Source: Sphaeroforma arctica JP610
Lineage: Eukaryota; Opisthokonta; Ichthyosporea; Ichthyophonida
Assembly: GCF_001186125.1 (NCBI RefSeq)
Contig: NW_014040262.1
Coordinates: 14,567-70,473 of the forward strand
Direction: 5' to 3'
Length of the DNA stretch: 55,907 bases
Shown here: positions 10,983 to 25,900 of the stretch, piece by piece
Layout: every line of letters starts with the position of its first letter
Numbering within the stretch: the stretch's first letter is position 1
Notes under the pieces: generated by a model
What the model was told of the DNA's origin: nothing
Seen by the model: the letters and a program-made list of their open reading frames with translations, nothing else
The model's database searches: none
Translations under genes and position numbers: made by a program

Positions 10983-13900
10983 CTGTTCAGAATGATCATA
11001 AGATAAACTGGAGGTGATTGTCTGGCATATAAAAGCTCTTCAGGGTGGGCGAATCTTGTTATGAAATTTAAATGTACTCATTGTAATCAATGACGAAGTG
11101 AGTGGCACTTACAATACCGTCTCGTCGAATTCCAAACAACAACTCCGGAGGCAGCAGGTATCTATTCTATTTGAGTATCAAGCCTCCATGTAGTGTCTAG
11201 AATTGATCCATGTGTGAACATTCGAGACGGAGTCAGCCTCACAAGAACTATACGAACGGGCAACCCAGCTTTGTATATTGCATACCTTGAATATCGATTT
11301 CTCCTTGTCTTTTGAAAGCAGCTCAGCATTGCCGAGCACCCACATGCAATGCTTCGCCCGAGTGAGCGCAACGTTCAGCCGCCGCACGTCTACATGATCA
11401 TAAGGAGTCGATTATATATGTTCATTAACAAGTGAGCTGTATTTGCGTGTGGGTACATATAGCATATTCCTTGGTAGTGCGTCTACTTCCGCCACTTCTT
11501 CCACTTCGCAAAAAGCTTCAAGTACGCCACATATAACTATTTTGAATATGAGGCATTTGAAGGGAGCACGCTCCGATGTTTTTTTCGGCATTGATTTACA
11601 GCGATTACGTGTCGAAAGAATTTTAGCAGAGGGCAATACATTCGCATGCAACATAAACTGACCGTTCAGAAATCCGATATTTCCGCTGTGGTTGGCACGC
11701 ACGCACGAGAAGATGATAATATCCTTTTCCCGGCCCTAAAAAAGTGATCGATTTGTAGGCTAAGCGGTTAGTGGCCAAGCCAGCAAAAAAAGCATTTAAG
11801 TAAGAGCGGAAAAGATTTTAATCGTGAGCAGCAATAGATGTCACATTCTCTTAGAAACCGAGTGCTCGCTTATACGCGATTCCTTTGAGAGCACGCGGTC
11901 CTGCACACTGAGACAGATACGTGAAAAGCATCTAAATGGGCCTCCCATATACACTCGCCATATCTTCACGATGCGCCAAAACCCAGATATGCAGCACATG
12001 CACGAGAGTTGAAACTCTCGCATACCTGGTACGAATCTACAGAGTCAATTTCCACATGACTCAATATAGCTTCACCGCCGAAGAAGTCGCAGAATAGTCT
12101 CCTGATGAGATGTTTTTGAGCTGAATACGGCGTCACAATACCCACCCTGCCAGAGAATCCCGTCCCTCTGCAGCTCCTACGTTATGAATTGGGTGGGGTG
12201 GAGTGGGAGTGATGAGAATTGCATAATGCGATGAGCGCATTCTTATCCTAAAGTGCTATAGTTGTCAGTGTACACAACATGGGATGATATCAATCAATGC
12301 GGTTAAATTGGAACCCACGAGTTTCAGTTATGAGCGCGTAATAGTGCGTGTGCTGATTACAACAGATGCTGTGAAGGTGCTATGTGATGTATATGATCGG
12401 GTGGATGGAGGGATGGGTGGTAGACAGGAACAATGAACTGGGTGCTACAACTGCGATCGGAATAGTGCGTAATATGAAAGTGTGTTATTTAGGGCGTCTG
12501 TGATGACTGGGGTAGGTAACAGCAAACTATTGCAGATCGCGTAGTTAGAATTGTAGAAAAATCGCTGGAATGTGATAAATGCCTTGCACTTCCAGATTTG
12601 CACTCATTCCATTGCGTTTGATAAACTAAACATGTGTTGTCGTCGCTGCTGATATATGAAAATGATTCCTAAGTACCCCAACAAACAAAGAGAGTAAAGA
12701 TATACACCCACCCCTAGCACAGATACTGGTATTAACGAGAAAATTAATTCAACACGAGTTCACGGACAAAAACGCCCGCACAATATAGCAAGCTACTTTC
12801 AGCAACAAAAACGATCTTCCATTTTTGTGATCTCAGTAACCGAACATGCATAAAGCATGACCAACTATACTGACACATAGAAACGATCACTTACATGCAG
12901 ACCCACACGAAGAGGGCCAGAGTATCATTCGCCTCCTCTTCATTGATATAACTGCCGTGCACATTTTGTTCTATGCCATCCACATTGGCAAACATGTACG
13001 GCCCAAACACTTTCTGGTACACCGGCCTCCCGGTGTGCGTAGAGGAGTGGTTTGTTAGCTGCCCTTCATAGAACTGCTTCGATGGAAAGGAGGCGATCTC
13101 CGGGTGCATGCGATACTGCACCGTCAGTAGCTCCACGGGACTGTGGCAGGTGATTGAGCATTGGGTTTAGCTCTTACGATATATGAATTATGCATGAACG
13201 TATTGATAGAAACGCATTGTTCCATGACGTGAACGACCATTGTTGAGATGCATATTTAATTAGAAGTAGAGGAAGTTCATGCCGACAGGAATTTGAGGTT
13301 GTATCTCTGGACACAGTTTGTGTAATGAAGTGTGATCAGCAGGGACTGACATAAGCCACCAGAGAAGAGAACACATCAGTATTCAAATGTTTGTGATACT
13401 TACCTGTGCTTATTCTCTGACTGCTGAAGGAAATACACCTGCATCCTTCTGAACATGCTGCGCTCGTATCCTAACTCCCTGCATCGCAATCAAATGACTC
13501 ATGATTGAGCGGTCGACAACTCCATGGTGTAAGCAGCCTTTGGTAGACCTTGAAACACATGTATGTGTATATCATACTCAAATGTGCAAACAAGACACCA
13601 AACCGAAGAACGATACCAACGTGATATGTGAGAAATCGTATATTTCACATAATTATGTGAGCTTCACATACTTGGAGATCTTGGATTGGACTGTGGCTGG
13701 CAGCTGATTGGGGTCGCCCACCATGACGCATTTGCGTCCGTTATGCTGCAGTGCAATTAGCACATCCAGTTCTGTAGACTGCGCTGCCTCATCAATGACC
13801 GTAAACCTGTGCGCGAGTGTTGATATCATGAGTGTATGAGCGCAAGCAATTGAGCGGACATAGACGTTAAACGATTTCTGAAGGAGCAAAGATGGGGTCG

Positions 13901-16900
13901 AATAGAGCTATGGTAGTAACGTCAGGGCGTGCACAGGGACATTTTGATTGAACTTCACACGCCAGCATTAAGTATATACATTGTGACCATTTTGGGGTAG
14001 ATTCAGTAGCACGTTAGTATCGTGATGGACAGTGAAATCACACTTTATACGTTACATCCTGTATGAAAGCAAATAAGCAAACTTCCCAAACAGTGCGAGA
14101 GAGGAAATTTCTACCAACAGAATGCAACAATTATATCTTGGCAGAAATCATACCCGATATCGATGTGCGCCCTTACATACGCATCATTCCCGGACCCTAT
14201 GTCATGCAGTAGAAGAGTGTGTCACGGTTATGTGCGTGTGAAATACTGGCAGAGAAAACGGTGCACAGGACCTAATGGCGGGCGCTGAAAACAAACACCG
14301 ACAGCGTCCATTGTTTGTAGTTCATGTACGACACTCCAGAACCTTGGGCCCAACTTGGAAAAGAATAGCTCAGGATTATTGTGAAGTTGGAACTTCGCAG
14401 ATTGATATTTGACACGCAGACAGATGGGATATTAAAGTATAGCGGATACGAGCCACAAGGTACTGTACAAAATTGACACACCACGCACCGTTCAATGTGG
14501 TTGCTATGATCTCTGCACCCTCCAGTATGGTAACTTTCTCTTGTTCGCGTAGCCTACCCATATTTCTGTACATTTTCTCCCGCGCTGTCTTCGCTGTTAT
14601 ATATGTGGTTTTCGCGCTGCAATATATGTCAAAAGTCAAAAGCCAAAAGAGTCAAAAGATGAGCGCGTGTCCAGTATATGTGACCTGCCGGAGATTGGCA
14701 TAGATCAGTCTACAGCTAGCAATTAGAATGCGTGCAATAGCAAACTTCTTGAACAAGAGCATGGTCTGCCATAAATAGAGGCGCTAGAGGTACATAACAA
14801 ACTACAAGACACATCATATGGTTTTAAGGAGCAATGTACCAGGTTGCGCGAGTACTATGCATCTTGTAGGAGGACTAAGCAGGTACTGGGAAAACCTATA
14901 CAAGTACACTGAAGTACCCCAAAACTACGACGACAACGTCTACAATGACAATCGAAACAATCCATGCCTTGGCCTTTTCTGACATAGGTATTATACTACA
15001 CTGCGTAGCTATCAGTTTAAAACTATACACATATCTAATAGTTTCATAATATTGGTCGACTTTGAATAGCCTACAAATTCAATAAAAATAATGGGTATCC
15101 AACTTGACACAATGATGACGGAAACCTACATACAAATGCGAGTATTTTCCCTTTTTTTTCAAATCACCTTCCATACCCCACACAAGCGAAACGCAGCGCG
15201 ATAAATCATGACGCAGACCATAACTCCCTTCTTCCTTGAAGCCAGAAGATAGTTTACTTAAATTGACAGCAACAAGGGCTCACACACCCGATTATGAACC
15301 ATGCAATGCAGGTACAGTAGACAATAATTGTTTAGAGATCACCCACTTACTCTTGCTGTGCTTTGCTAAGCGCGATCCATTGAGTGTCACTCTGATGACC
15401 GGAAGTACTGCATGGAGCACACAAAGTGATAATTTGAGGCACGGCATAAGTTGAAGCAGTAGAAGAAAGACAAAGTTATGAAGGCGTACTTGCTAGAGTA
15501 CACAAATACTTGCGTGTCCCACGCACGTTTGTACATCTCATAGATTATCTGTTGCACCCCCAGAATCCCGTGCCAAAATTTGAAAAGCATTTACTGAAAC
15601 CAACGACAGCTAACAAGGTATAAACAACACGAACAACCTCAAGGGTCTGTACATGCGTATGCAATATGCGCATCTTAAATATGATATGGGTGTCATCAGC
15701 TCGTTATAACATCCAAATATAGTTCTTTTGAACGGACTTGCCCATTCTCCTTGAGGTAGGAAAGTCGTTCGTTGGTGAGGCGTTTCGCATCACTGTGTAG
15801 TTTCCCTTTTTCCTTCTGTAGCTCATTGAGGGCTTCCAACTTCTTTTTCAGCGCGTCGAGCGGTACCTTTGCCTGTGCGGAATATTTTAAAAATGTGTCA
15901 ATATGCCTATGCAAATATGCATTTCTGAAAATGTGTGCTTGTGTAACAAAGCAGATTAGCGTGAAGGCATGGTGGATTGTGAATTGACCAGCCCCATTTC
16001 TTGTTTATCAGACATACCAGTGTATTCCAGGATCTTGACATTACCCGTTCATCCATCTTCCTCTCATCGCCGACTCTCACGATGACTGGATGCTTTATAT
16101 CTGTACCCATGTCAAGGCCCTGATATGGTTTGGATACCCAGGAATATGCAACTCAGATTGACCTCAATAAGAACAGCAGTTCGTCGATGGCAATTCACGA
16201 CATATCACACATATATACGCACACTACCGACATGTAACACACATACACGCATGCTCATAAACAACCAAGCGCTCATCCTACCGATTTTATACCCAAACAC
16301 GTGACACTGAGACACACCCCTATAAATACGCGGAAAACATACCTACCAAGGGATAGAAACATACAAATACTATGTAAATACTCAATTACATAGTCGTACC
16401 ACATCAAGGATACGCCGGACGACCTCATCCACAGCTGCATTCGATGGCGCACACAGCAGCACACGCGGCTTGTGAGGTAGATACGGCTGTTTGAAAAACG
16501 CGGCCAGTAAACCTAGGATGGTGCGCGTTTTGCCTGTGCCCGGAGGTCCCTGCGATAAGGATAGCATGTAGACGTTTGCTCAAGGGATGGAGTGTGGCTT
16601 TATATCACTTTGAACATTGCTTGGATGATAGAAACGGAGGCTCACAACACTGAGAAAAACAGATCAATTAAAGAGTATGCCATATATGGCTTTGGTTATG
16701 TCTCGCCCACTTCTTGTTGTATCAGATGACTACACCTCGAAACAGCTAACAGGCGCATGGGGTACCCATGGAGCTGGGCACATCTACGTCACATCAGCTA
16801 TTTGCCCAAACATACACGGAACAACTGTACTAGTGCATATCACTACATACGACAGATACGTGGAGCGACTATTACGTGGATGTGATTACTAGTGTGAGAC

Positions 16901-19900
16901 ATGTTCACATATGCGCACGTGCACACGCTAGAACAATTTGTCTACTCACACATTCAAAAAAGCATTTATCTCTCTCTCCCCTCTCTCGCCAATTATATTC
17001 ATACCTGAATCATAGTAATGCCATCGTATGCAATCGAATTGCGGATGGCTTGTAACTGTGGTCTGTTATACTGCTGGTGGCGGCGGTTGGCGAGATGGCT
17101 TGTCGCCTCGTGTGCGATAGCATCCCCTCGAAGAGCCATCGCCGGCAGTTTTGGTTTGATCACACAGTTTATCAAAGGTGAGTTACCTGCAAATATATAT
17201 ACCACCAATATAAAGGTGTCAAACGAAGGCAGCGACATAATTTTACGATGGGTAAAAGAGAGCGCACAAGTTCTAATCAAAGTGCTTGCTGCCTGAGAGG
17301 ACAGTAATACCTGAGGTGATGAATGAGATATACCTCTGTCCACAAATACGAGAGTTGCATTCACCGGGAAATACCGACAATATAATTCAAACATTATGTT
17401 GGCACGTACCACCAAACAAAACACACACTATAAAGCAATAATTGGCTCTGCATAAATTGCCAAAAACGCAGACAAACACATTCAGTGACATATCAGCCCA
17501 AGTCCAAGGAGCATCACCGGCGCAAGTACCGCAGTTGACCAGTGCCTGGTATTGCCGGATGATTGGTCTGATGTTCGCCAGTTTGGACACATGATAGTCC
17601 TGATTTATCCGGAAGTTTCCGGTCAGGGTGCCCACACGAAACGTCTTCTCCATCTCGGCATCTGTGTGCACCGAGGATTTAAAGGAGTATAGAAAGATAT
17701 GATATGTTCATGTCCCCATCGGGAGGCGATAGTGGATGAATACGTTTTCAACCCATCGGTCAGGACATACAAATCAATGACAATGTGATATAAACCATTG
17801 ACCTACTTTGAGTAATATGCTTGTATATGGTATAACGTGCACTGCTGTCGGCAACCCTCGTCATTGACATCATCTATGCAAGCGCTGTCAAATAACGTCG
17901 TCTACATGTATATCTTAATACAATTAATATATACAATCGATTCGCCACGACAAAATTACCCTAATGAGCAGCTCACAATGGATGTATCACATTAGAATGT
18001 CCAAATTTTGTTGCGTAATTTAAGCTTGCCATTCGCGTAGGTAAACACACGCACAAATATAGGGTACACACTGTAATGCAGTTTGATAACAAGGAACTTG
18101 TCTTTGTCGCTTTTCCATCTGGGAGTTTCTTGCACTAATCCAAGAAGGTGTGGAGGCACTCCAGATGTTCGATCTATCTCGGGTGAGGCAGCAGTTCCGC
18201 TGTATTTGTTTATGAACAACGGTGTGATGTTAGTGCGTACGAGATCACAAAATATATGAGATAAAAATAGCAGAGCGCACATACACGCTTTAAAAGCAAA
18301 TTTGGATAACTTACATGCAATGATAGTGGACCATTTATTTAATTTGTAGATGAGGAACAAGAGTGTACAATCAATAGCAGATAAGGGTCAGATACTTTGG
18401 CGCTTTGAAAATACCATTGTTGATCGAGTTCGTTCTTGTCACGAACACATTCGATAATGTTGCTACACCTGCCTAAGCGTGTATAAATGTAATAACTGTG
18501 AGCCCATGAAACACGTGCTGATGTCCTCTGTTAGTGAGTAGACACACTTGCTACTTTTTTGACTGCCCGTCCCAATATACCGGACTGATCTCAGTCATAT
18601 ACCGGAATGCGAGACAAAAACACTGCACTTGATAAGACTTCCGACAGAAATATACTTAGGGTCTGCAACTATAAAATATTCCAGAAATCAGCATGTGCTG
18701 ATCCCCACACGCGCATACTCTCCAAAATAAATGGCGTATTTACTTCCCAAAACTTTCACATACTCTGCATTCGTCTTGGGTGGTCTGCTGATTACCACCA
18801 CATCATCGACCCCATACTCACAGTCGATTATGGCCTGGCTAGGCGCAAAGCGGAGAAGCCAGAACTCGCCGTCTTTTCTGATGTCTGTGAAACAATATAA
18901 ATTACTTAATTTATTCCTCATACGTTGTGCAAGTTCGCTTTCTGTTCAATAGAGATAAGCAGCAAGAGTACCATGTAAAAATTCCAGAAAAAAAATTGTA
19001 CGCTGTTTCTATGCACATATCTGGGGCGAATGTTCAATTTTGACCTCAAGGCTATCTTAGAATCGAGACTAGATCCGATAAAATATTATCTATTAGAATA
19101 CATAAAAAGCTACAAAGGGGAAAGGCCGATCATACCTCCAAGACAGAAGCCATCGTTACCAAATATTCGCTCACTCCCGAAGTCAGATTCATTTCTAAGT
19201 GAATCGGCAAACTCGACCTGCAAAGCAACACATTGCGGACACAATTGAAATGTGAGTGACGTAACGGGCGAACCATTGAATCGTCCGATAATTAACTGAT
19301 TATATTCTGACATGAAATTATTAAATCAATGAGAACTATTTACTGACAGATTGCTAAACGGTGAGTGTACTCGATTGTCTTCTCTAATCGGGATGCAAGA
19401 GTTACGCAGATAAGCAGAACCTCAATATCTAAGGGCTTCTTTTATGAGCCCATACGAAACTACAAAACAGGCACATGGAGATTTTTGTGATCGACTTAGT
19501 CAATATATTTAGGGTTTTTGGCTAAGGTAAAATATGTATATCTAATAGAATCACTAGCGCTGGCGATGATAAAGGTATATCAAGGGTTACCGCAACACTT
19601 CAGTCGATGACCGACTTATATCGAAATGAACATAATACAAATCCAGGGTCACAGCCAGGCGAAATATTCCAATACTCGGGAAGAGCATACACAGCTCGTG
19701 GATTATACTTAAAAGAGCCGAGGAAAAGATATGACACCACAATTAAACAAAAACAGAACAGGAAACGATACTTCAATTTTCAAATACGCTTACGATTAGA
19801 AATGGAGTGAAGATCCTCCTGTAGTGCGCGTAGTCGTCGAAGGCCAAAGGGATAACATCCTTCGGCTTGTCGTCTTTGACTACCAACTGAGTCAAACTGT

Positions 19901-22900
19901 CGTCCTTGTCTGCCTTCCGCAAATGCCACATCAGCACTGTATGTCAAGGCAGCAGTACTATCGGGTGAGATCTTTAGTACGCTGCTATACACCAGCTATA
20001 ACTATGGTATAAACATAGCTATAACTATGGTATATGTGTAGCTATCACTATATTATATACTTAGCTATAACTATAGTATATACATAGCTGTAACTGTGGT
20101 ATATACTTAACTATAAATGTGATATACACATAGCCATAACTATGATGTATACATAGCTATAACTATGGTATATACATAGCTATCACTATGGTATATTGAT
20201 CATCCTCTTTTGCTTTCCGCAGGTGCCACATCAGTACTGAATATAGGTAGAAACAAACTCCGCTGGAGCACAGTAGTTCAACATCCTACCAAGATTGGTA
20301 TTCATACTTAACGGTTGTTATTACAAGGGCTATCTCCCATACTTTGCGTAAAATTCACGCAATCCACAATAAGATCAAACCAACGAAACACCAACACGCG
20401 GTATCACCCACGTCTCACCTTGTTTGAAAAGATCAACAATGACCAACGTAGATTCAGGTTTAGTAACCATCGCTGGCCTCTCTTTCTGAACGAATTTGGG
20501 CGTTGAAGGCAGCTCAACCACAGTAACCTTTGCACCTTTTCGACTCCAAGTCGCAAGAGCTTTGGCTAATCTGTCCTCCTGGGGTTTACCGGAGAAACTG
20601 CCCCCGAATGATCCCAACTATAGCAGAGAATGCAACGCTTAAAAGTGAGCGGGCATCAAGTGTCTATAAAAAAATCTTGTGAATACATCTAGTGCACAAA
20701 CTCAATAAACTAACTTTCAAGCTCAAATGCAAAGCGTTCTACGCCATACGACACCCATATATCGTAAGGCCACACTCCAAACCTTTGTAGGAGCCCCTTT
20801 AGAGAATGTAAGATCAGGGATTGTAGGGGGTGTTGGAGCGGTGACAGTTGGTTGCTTGAGCCCTTGCTCCTTCAGTCGGGCAGAGGCTGAGGTCGCTTTG
20901 GGCATTTTATTACTGTATTAAGCGATGATTTTTCAAGTCAATCCATTACTGTTTCAAGTGATAATTCGTACAGGTCAAGCAAAGGGCCAGGATCCGTGAG
21001 GAAATCGTGTCGTACATTACACTGAAATGAATCACCCAGAATCTCGAATACTGTCCAACGAGCAGACAAGAACATAGCAACGCGTCAAACCGTTGTTGGC
21101 AACGAAACACCGCTAGTTTATACATACAAAACCAGTGTGCACAATTCATATTCACACTTTCTCGTTCGAATCACTTACTCTTCCGATTCTCCGAAGTCCG
21201 CGAATCTCGAAAGCAGAGAGGGCTGGGCATGTTTGGTAGACCGCCTGGCAGCTGCTTGAAACCCAGAAGTTCCGAACATCCTGTGCACAGGTAGCAGAAC
21301 AGATGAGACTCTCAGCTGACTTTTCAAGAATTGATTTATCAGACGTGTGTCCAACAACAGGCTGAGATGCAGATTAAAGCATTCAATGCCAATCAATTCC
21401 AAAACAATTCATGTGTTAAGTACATATATATGATTTGTTGGCTCACCTGTGCGAGCCCAGGGCATCCCTAGCGTTAGTGGTTCCGAGTGCGCTGTTTTTG
21501 TTTTTGGCATTGGACTTTTTTCTTAGCACGTCTAAAAAGTTTTTGTTTTTCTTCTTAGCAGGCGCCTTTCTAGTTGCCGTCGACCCGTTACTTGTTTTGT
21601 ACACATCATATTTACCTGCGCGTGTTCAAACGACGCGTTAGTTTGTTTATTGATATCGAACTGGTGCATTTGGGTTGGGCACTCGACGGAAACATGTGTT
21701 TATTCAACCTCAGAATGAATCAACGTGTATTTATTTTGAGTCTCATAGACGCTTGTGTGCATAAAACCAACAAATAAAATGTCGAGTGTGCCCTCACGGT
21801 GACCTACATATGTGCACCATTCAGCTGACACAAGATGCTGCGCCAATGGCAACGCTATCTGCTAGACCATAAACATTTTTGCGATGGTCAACATTATATA
21901 CCTGGCATATTGGTAGCAACCTTCTCTCACATGTCGGTTATACAAACAATTGTACTAGATAATCACAGCAGCTAGGAGCACTTGACGTACACCGGTAACT
22001 TGGCGGGAAAACATGTGTAGTGAATACATTTACCTTCATTACTACCATTCAACCTTGTCTTGCCTCAATACTATTGCATGCCCGTATTAGTACCCTTTTC
22101 TAGACTTGTGCTTTTGCTTGCAGCTTGGCAAATTTCTAGAATGTCGTGGATCGGGTTGCGCCCAAAAAGTGCACTGAATATGTATAACTGACTTTCTTAC
22201 TATATATTTTTTATACTCTCAAACACACCCACATAAACATATAGTGTCATATTTGTCTGCATAGAAACACATACTGATTTTTTTGGTCTTTAGTATTTTA
22301 GGTAATGTGATTGGAGCTGGCAGTGGGGCCACATCACTCGCTGAGGTGGTTGTAGGTGACGACGAACCAGACCGTACAGTATAGGCCTTGGCACGTTGTC
22401 GCGTACCTGCGTCACACACAGTGAGTTCAAGTTACAGCATGAGTGGATGTGCGCCTGAGTTAAAAACATGCCGGTACGAGAATGTAAGCCCCCCTGGGGA
22501 TCTAAGGATATACAAAAGAAAACACGCGCATGGATGTACCGCATTGCAGCAGACTCACAAGATCGAATTCGTTTCCAGCATGTAGGAAAGGCTTGTACCA
22601 GACCGTGTCGTAGAAATTGTACCATGTTATAATTGAAATTGATGCTTACAGAAGTATTCTATCATTTATTCAGGCGGTTTATGCATGCTGTCGTCAACAA
22701 ACAGGTCTATGATGACGAAAACTTCCTATAAAGAATTACGAGACCAAATTGTCCCATAAATATGATTACCAAGGAAGACACGCACGAGTTCTGCTCGCCG
22801 ATTTAAGATTGATCCCATGATAAGATTAAGTCGTTTTGGAAAACGTCCAGATGTAGGGCCGCGTACGTGTACGCATGTGTCTTCAACCATACTCCAAAAT

Positions 22901-25900
22901 ATCATAAAAATCTCACGGACTAACAAACAATTTAGCATCTGAAAACACGCGCCATGCAACAGGTACGACACAATACAACCACCAGGATCACACACCAGAT
23001 TCCCACGGGTCTGCATCTGTTTCTCCTTCCTCTTCCTCTTCCTCCTCTTCCTCCTCTTCGTCGTCATCCATCTTGATCAGCTGCGCTTTGACCTTCCTTT
23101 GCAGATTGAGCATCTGTCACCGAAATGAAATATACGGCAACATGTTTAAGTTTGATCAATATTGTAGCTATTCACGACACTGCCGGTTAATTCGTTTAGT
23201 GTAGTCAAAACAGAACATAACAAGCCATATATGATTACAGCTGGCTATGATACAGTAGCTTGTTCATTTCAACTTATATGCGCACACTTAGTGGAAAAAG
23301 ACTGTGTTCTCACAGACGCTCATACCTACACAATTCAGTACATGCATAACATAAACATCAATCGCAACCATGGCAACTATATGCAAGAGAGTCTTGAAAA
23401 ACCGATTTTCACTTACATCTAATTGGTTGCACAAGGCGGAGCGAATGGATATGCTCATATTTACATCCTGAGATGTAAATATACCTGGATACAAGTACAA
23501 GAAAGTACTCTAATGCTGAACGTATCACGATCAGGATGTTACATCAAAATATTAATTTGAAAACAATTGAGGAAAACCCCGTTTACTTCACTTACGCAAA
23601 CCTACACAACACGAAGTACGCTCACAACGTCCTGTTCAGGGGTGTATGAAGCCATACACATGTAGGAAGACCGACTCGATGATCAGTAGCGCAGATTACT
23701 TTATAATAAAGACTCTCTCCCACACAAGAATGCTTCACCGTGTAAGAAACTCATGTTTGTGCCCAACTTGCTTACATCGTCATCAAAATGATAGTCCAGC
23801 GTATTCAGTGTGTCGTACGTGCGGAATATCATGCCGAGTACTGACCGCCTCACGCTGTCATCTGTGATCATACCAAGTTCTCTGGAGGAAATGACGCTAA
23901 ATTATTGAGACGACATTCGGCTGAGGCCAACTTTTTGCGATACATAGCAATGGAATGACTGATATCTAGCTCTCATTCTATCCAGAACGCGAGAACATCT
24001 CGAAACACAGCCAGTTCACATATCTCGAGTAAAGTTTTAGTACGTCTCTCGATAAAGTACGGTATCGCGCCACGGTCCCGAGAAAATAAAACTACCAATT
24101 TTCTAGCTAAAGGCACGAGACTTACGCGATTATGTGGGGCATCCAAAGCGCATGCTGGTCCAAGTAAACTTTGGAGGCACCGTTAAAGAAGAATGTCTGG
24201 ATGTAGCCGTGTACGCTGCAGTAGCCAGAATAGTGCCAGAGTTGTCAATATTGCGGATGGTAAGGGAAAGATACAAAGGGAGGCATTGATGACAATTAGG
24301 TAGAGTATTCCATCGCAAGTATAGTCTAAAGAGAGGAGATTATCAGCCGTCAAGGAGTCACCTGTTTCAATGGCCGCTCAGCACTAACACTCGGCCTCTT
24401 GCTCACGCACATAGACAATCCGACTCTGAGCCTACTTATATGGAAAACACTTAAACCCACACACAAAATGTAATTCACCATCTGCATAGATATGTGCACG
24501 AACACAGTGCTACACTAAAGGGATGTTGAGATACTGGTACATACGTACGTGTGCGCAGACACCAGCAACAGGGCTCAGACATACTCGAGATAGCTGAATA
24601 CTTCACTGAAGCGAACAAAGCACTTCACAGCCAACGCTCGGATCTCTTTCGAGCCCCAGCAGAAATGTACTAAGATTGCATCCAACACGCTCTGCGTGTT
24701 GTATCCGCTGTTATTCTCGTCAATATTGCCAGTAGATCCCGTAAAGAGCTGGATATATGCATAAGATACCCGCGTTTAGACAAAAAAGTTGCGTTCGTGA
24801 GCTCAATTCAATATATATACATCTATCTAATGAGCAATTGTATCACAAGCGACATAAATGAGACTTATCAACCGGTAGCTTAAAAATACTGGCGACGAAA
24901 TTCATCAAGTAAACATCAAAGTAGGTACTCGTATATAACTTTACAACTAAATGGATGCAACACAATACAAAGAATGTTTATAAAAAAAACTAAGCTACAG
25001 ATCACAGTATATTCTTAACGTAAACAATTTCATTCTCACACTTGTGTAAACCACTACATGCACATATACCCATAGCAAAATGAAAAAGTACCAACTTGCA
25101 AATTTGATTGTGTGCACACACCTGTTTCATGCAGTCCCGATCAGTTTCGTCTGAGATTTTTGTCAGAACGGACTGAAGAGTTTTAGCTGTGCAGCCGAGG
25201 AGTCACGACGATTATTCATGAGGGAGCGAACAACTTATGTGGACATCGTTGTCAGGGTTTAGGGTTTTTCCTATCGAATATATTGGCTTCCAAAAAACAG
25301 TACAAACATCGTTGGTTCAAAATTCGAGAAAGGAATCACGCACAGTAGTAGAAACGATGCCACGGTGTAGGTTATACAACACATATACTTCTCACATACT
25401 GAAACAGTCGAGGGCTCGCTGTGCTCTTTGGTTGGGTGTGCTCTGATTGCGATCTACATTAGTCAGTTGCCCCCTGATAAAGATTCAAACCATAAACAAC
25501 AAGTCACTCAAGAGTATTGTCGAAAGACTCGGTTGTATACCGCATGGATAACAATGCAATGTTCATATGTACTGCTTGCCAAAAAACTTCTTGTTTTCCT
25601 GAGGCAAATAGACTTGCACAAAGGGACATTACTATATAGAATTTATGTACAAAATTGATTGCATTTCGCACACGAGCGTAGCTGTTTTTGTGTATAAGTT
25701 ACCTAATATTTTCATTATCCTATGACTAGTCATTTACTGACAGACAACCATTTAATGATACAGAGACTGAGATTAATCTTCGAACAGATCAAATAAAATG
25801 AATGCAAGATTAAAAATATAAATTATAGTTTATACTCCGCGAGTGTGCTTGGCTCTGTCCTGAATACGCGTACAGCGTTCCTGGTATGTCTTGCAAGTAC

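Larger units (their letters stand above)
11113..19936 (-). other. SETX: Senataxin exons 25-42: helicase region
   Basis: Predicted exons: 19,936-19,794; 19,217-19,136; 18,884-18,744; 18,134-18,072; 17,661-17,530; 17,186-17,005; 16,549-16,400; 16,119-16,045; 15,872-15,742; 14,616-14,489; 14,196-14,181; 13,806-13,672; 13,478-13,404; 13,140-12,895; 12,167-12,026; 11,735-11,663; 11,389-11,286; 11,166-11,113. They encode residues 992-1,682. Exon 25 carries VIPLAFDDYAHYRRIFTPF, matching SETX PVPVRFHNYGDYFNVFFP. Exon 31 has Walker A. Exon 36 has DEAAQ and GDPNQLP. Exon 38 has QYRMHPEIASFPS. Exon 39 has GIVTPYSAQKHLIRRLF. Exons 40-41 have IIIFSCVRAN and VALTRAKHCMWVLG. All helicase motifs look intact, so an active ATPase is expected. 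A coiled coil in exons 33-34 matches the stalk insertion of the family. Exon 42 is the weakest call. Confidence 0.85.

Noticed and set aside
11178-11285. Read-through of senataxin exon 41 into VCNIQSWVARSYSS...
   Set aside because: The frame stays open to a stop at about 11,178, but a GTATGC donor at 11,285, an in-phase exon at 11,166-11,113 and the long open final exon favour splicing. Kept as a possible alternative short C-terminus.
17018-17296. Plus-strand frame of 92 codons
   Set aside because: Antisense to senataxin exon 30, whose minus reading matches the conserved lead-in to Walker A.
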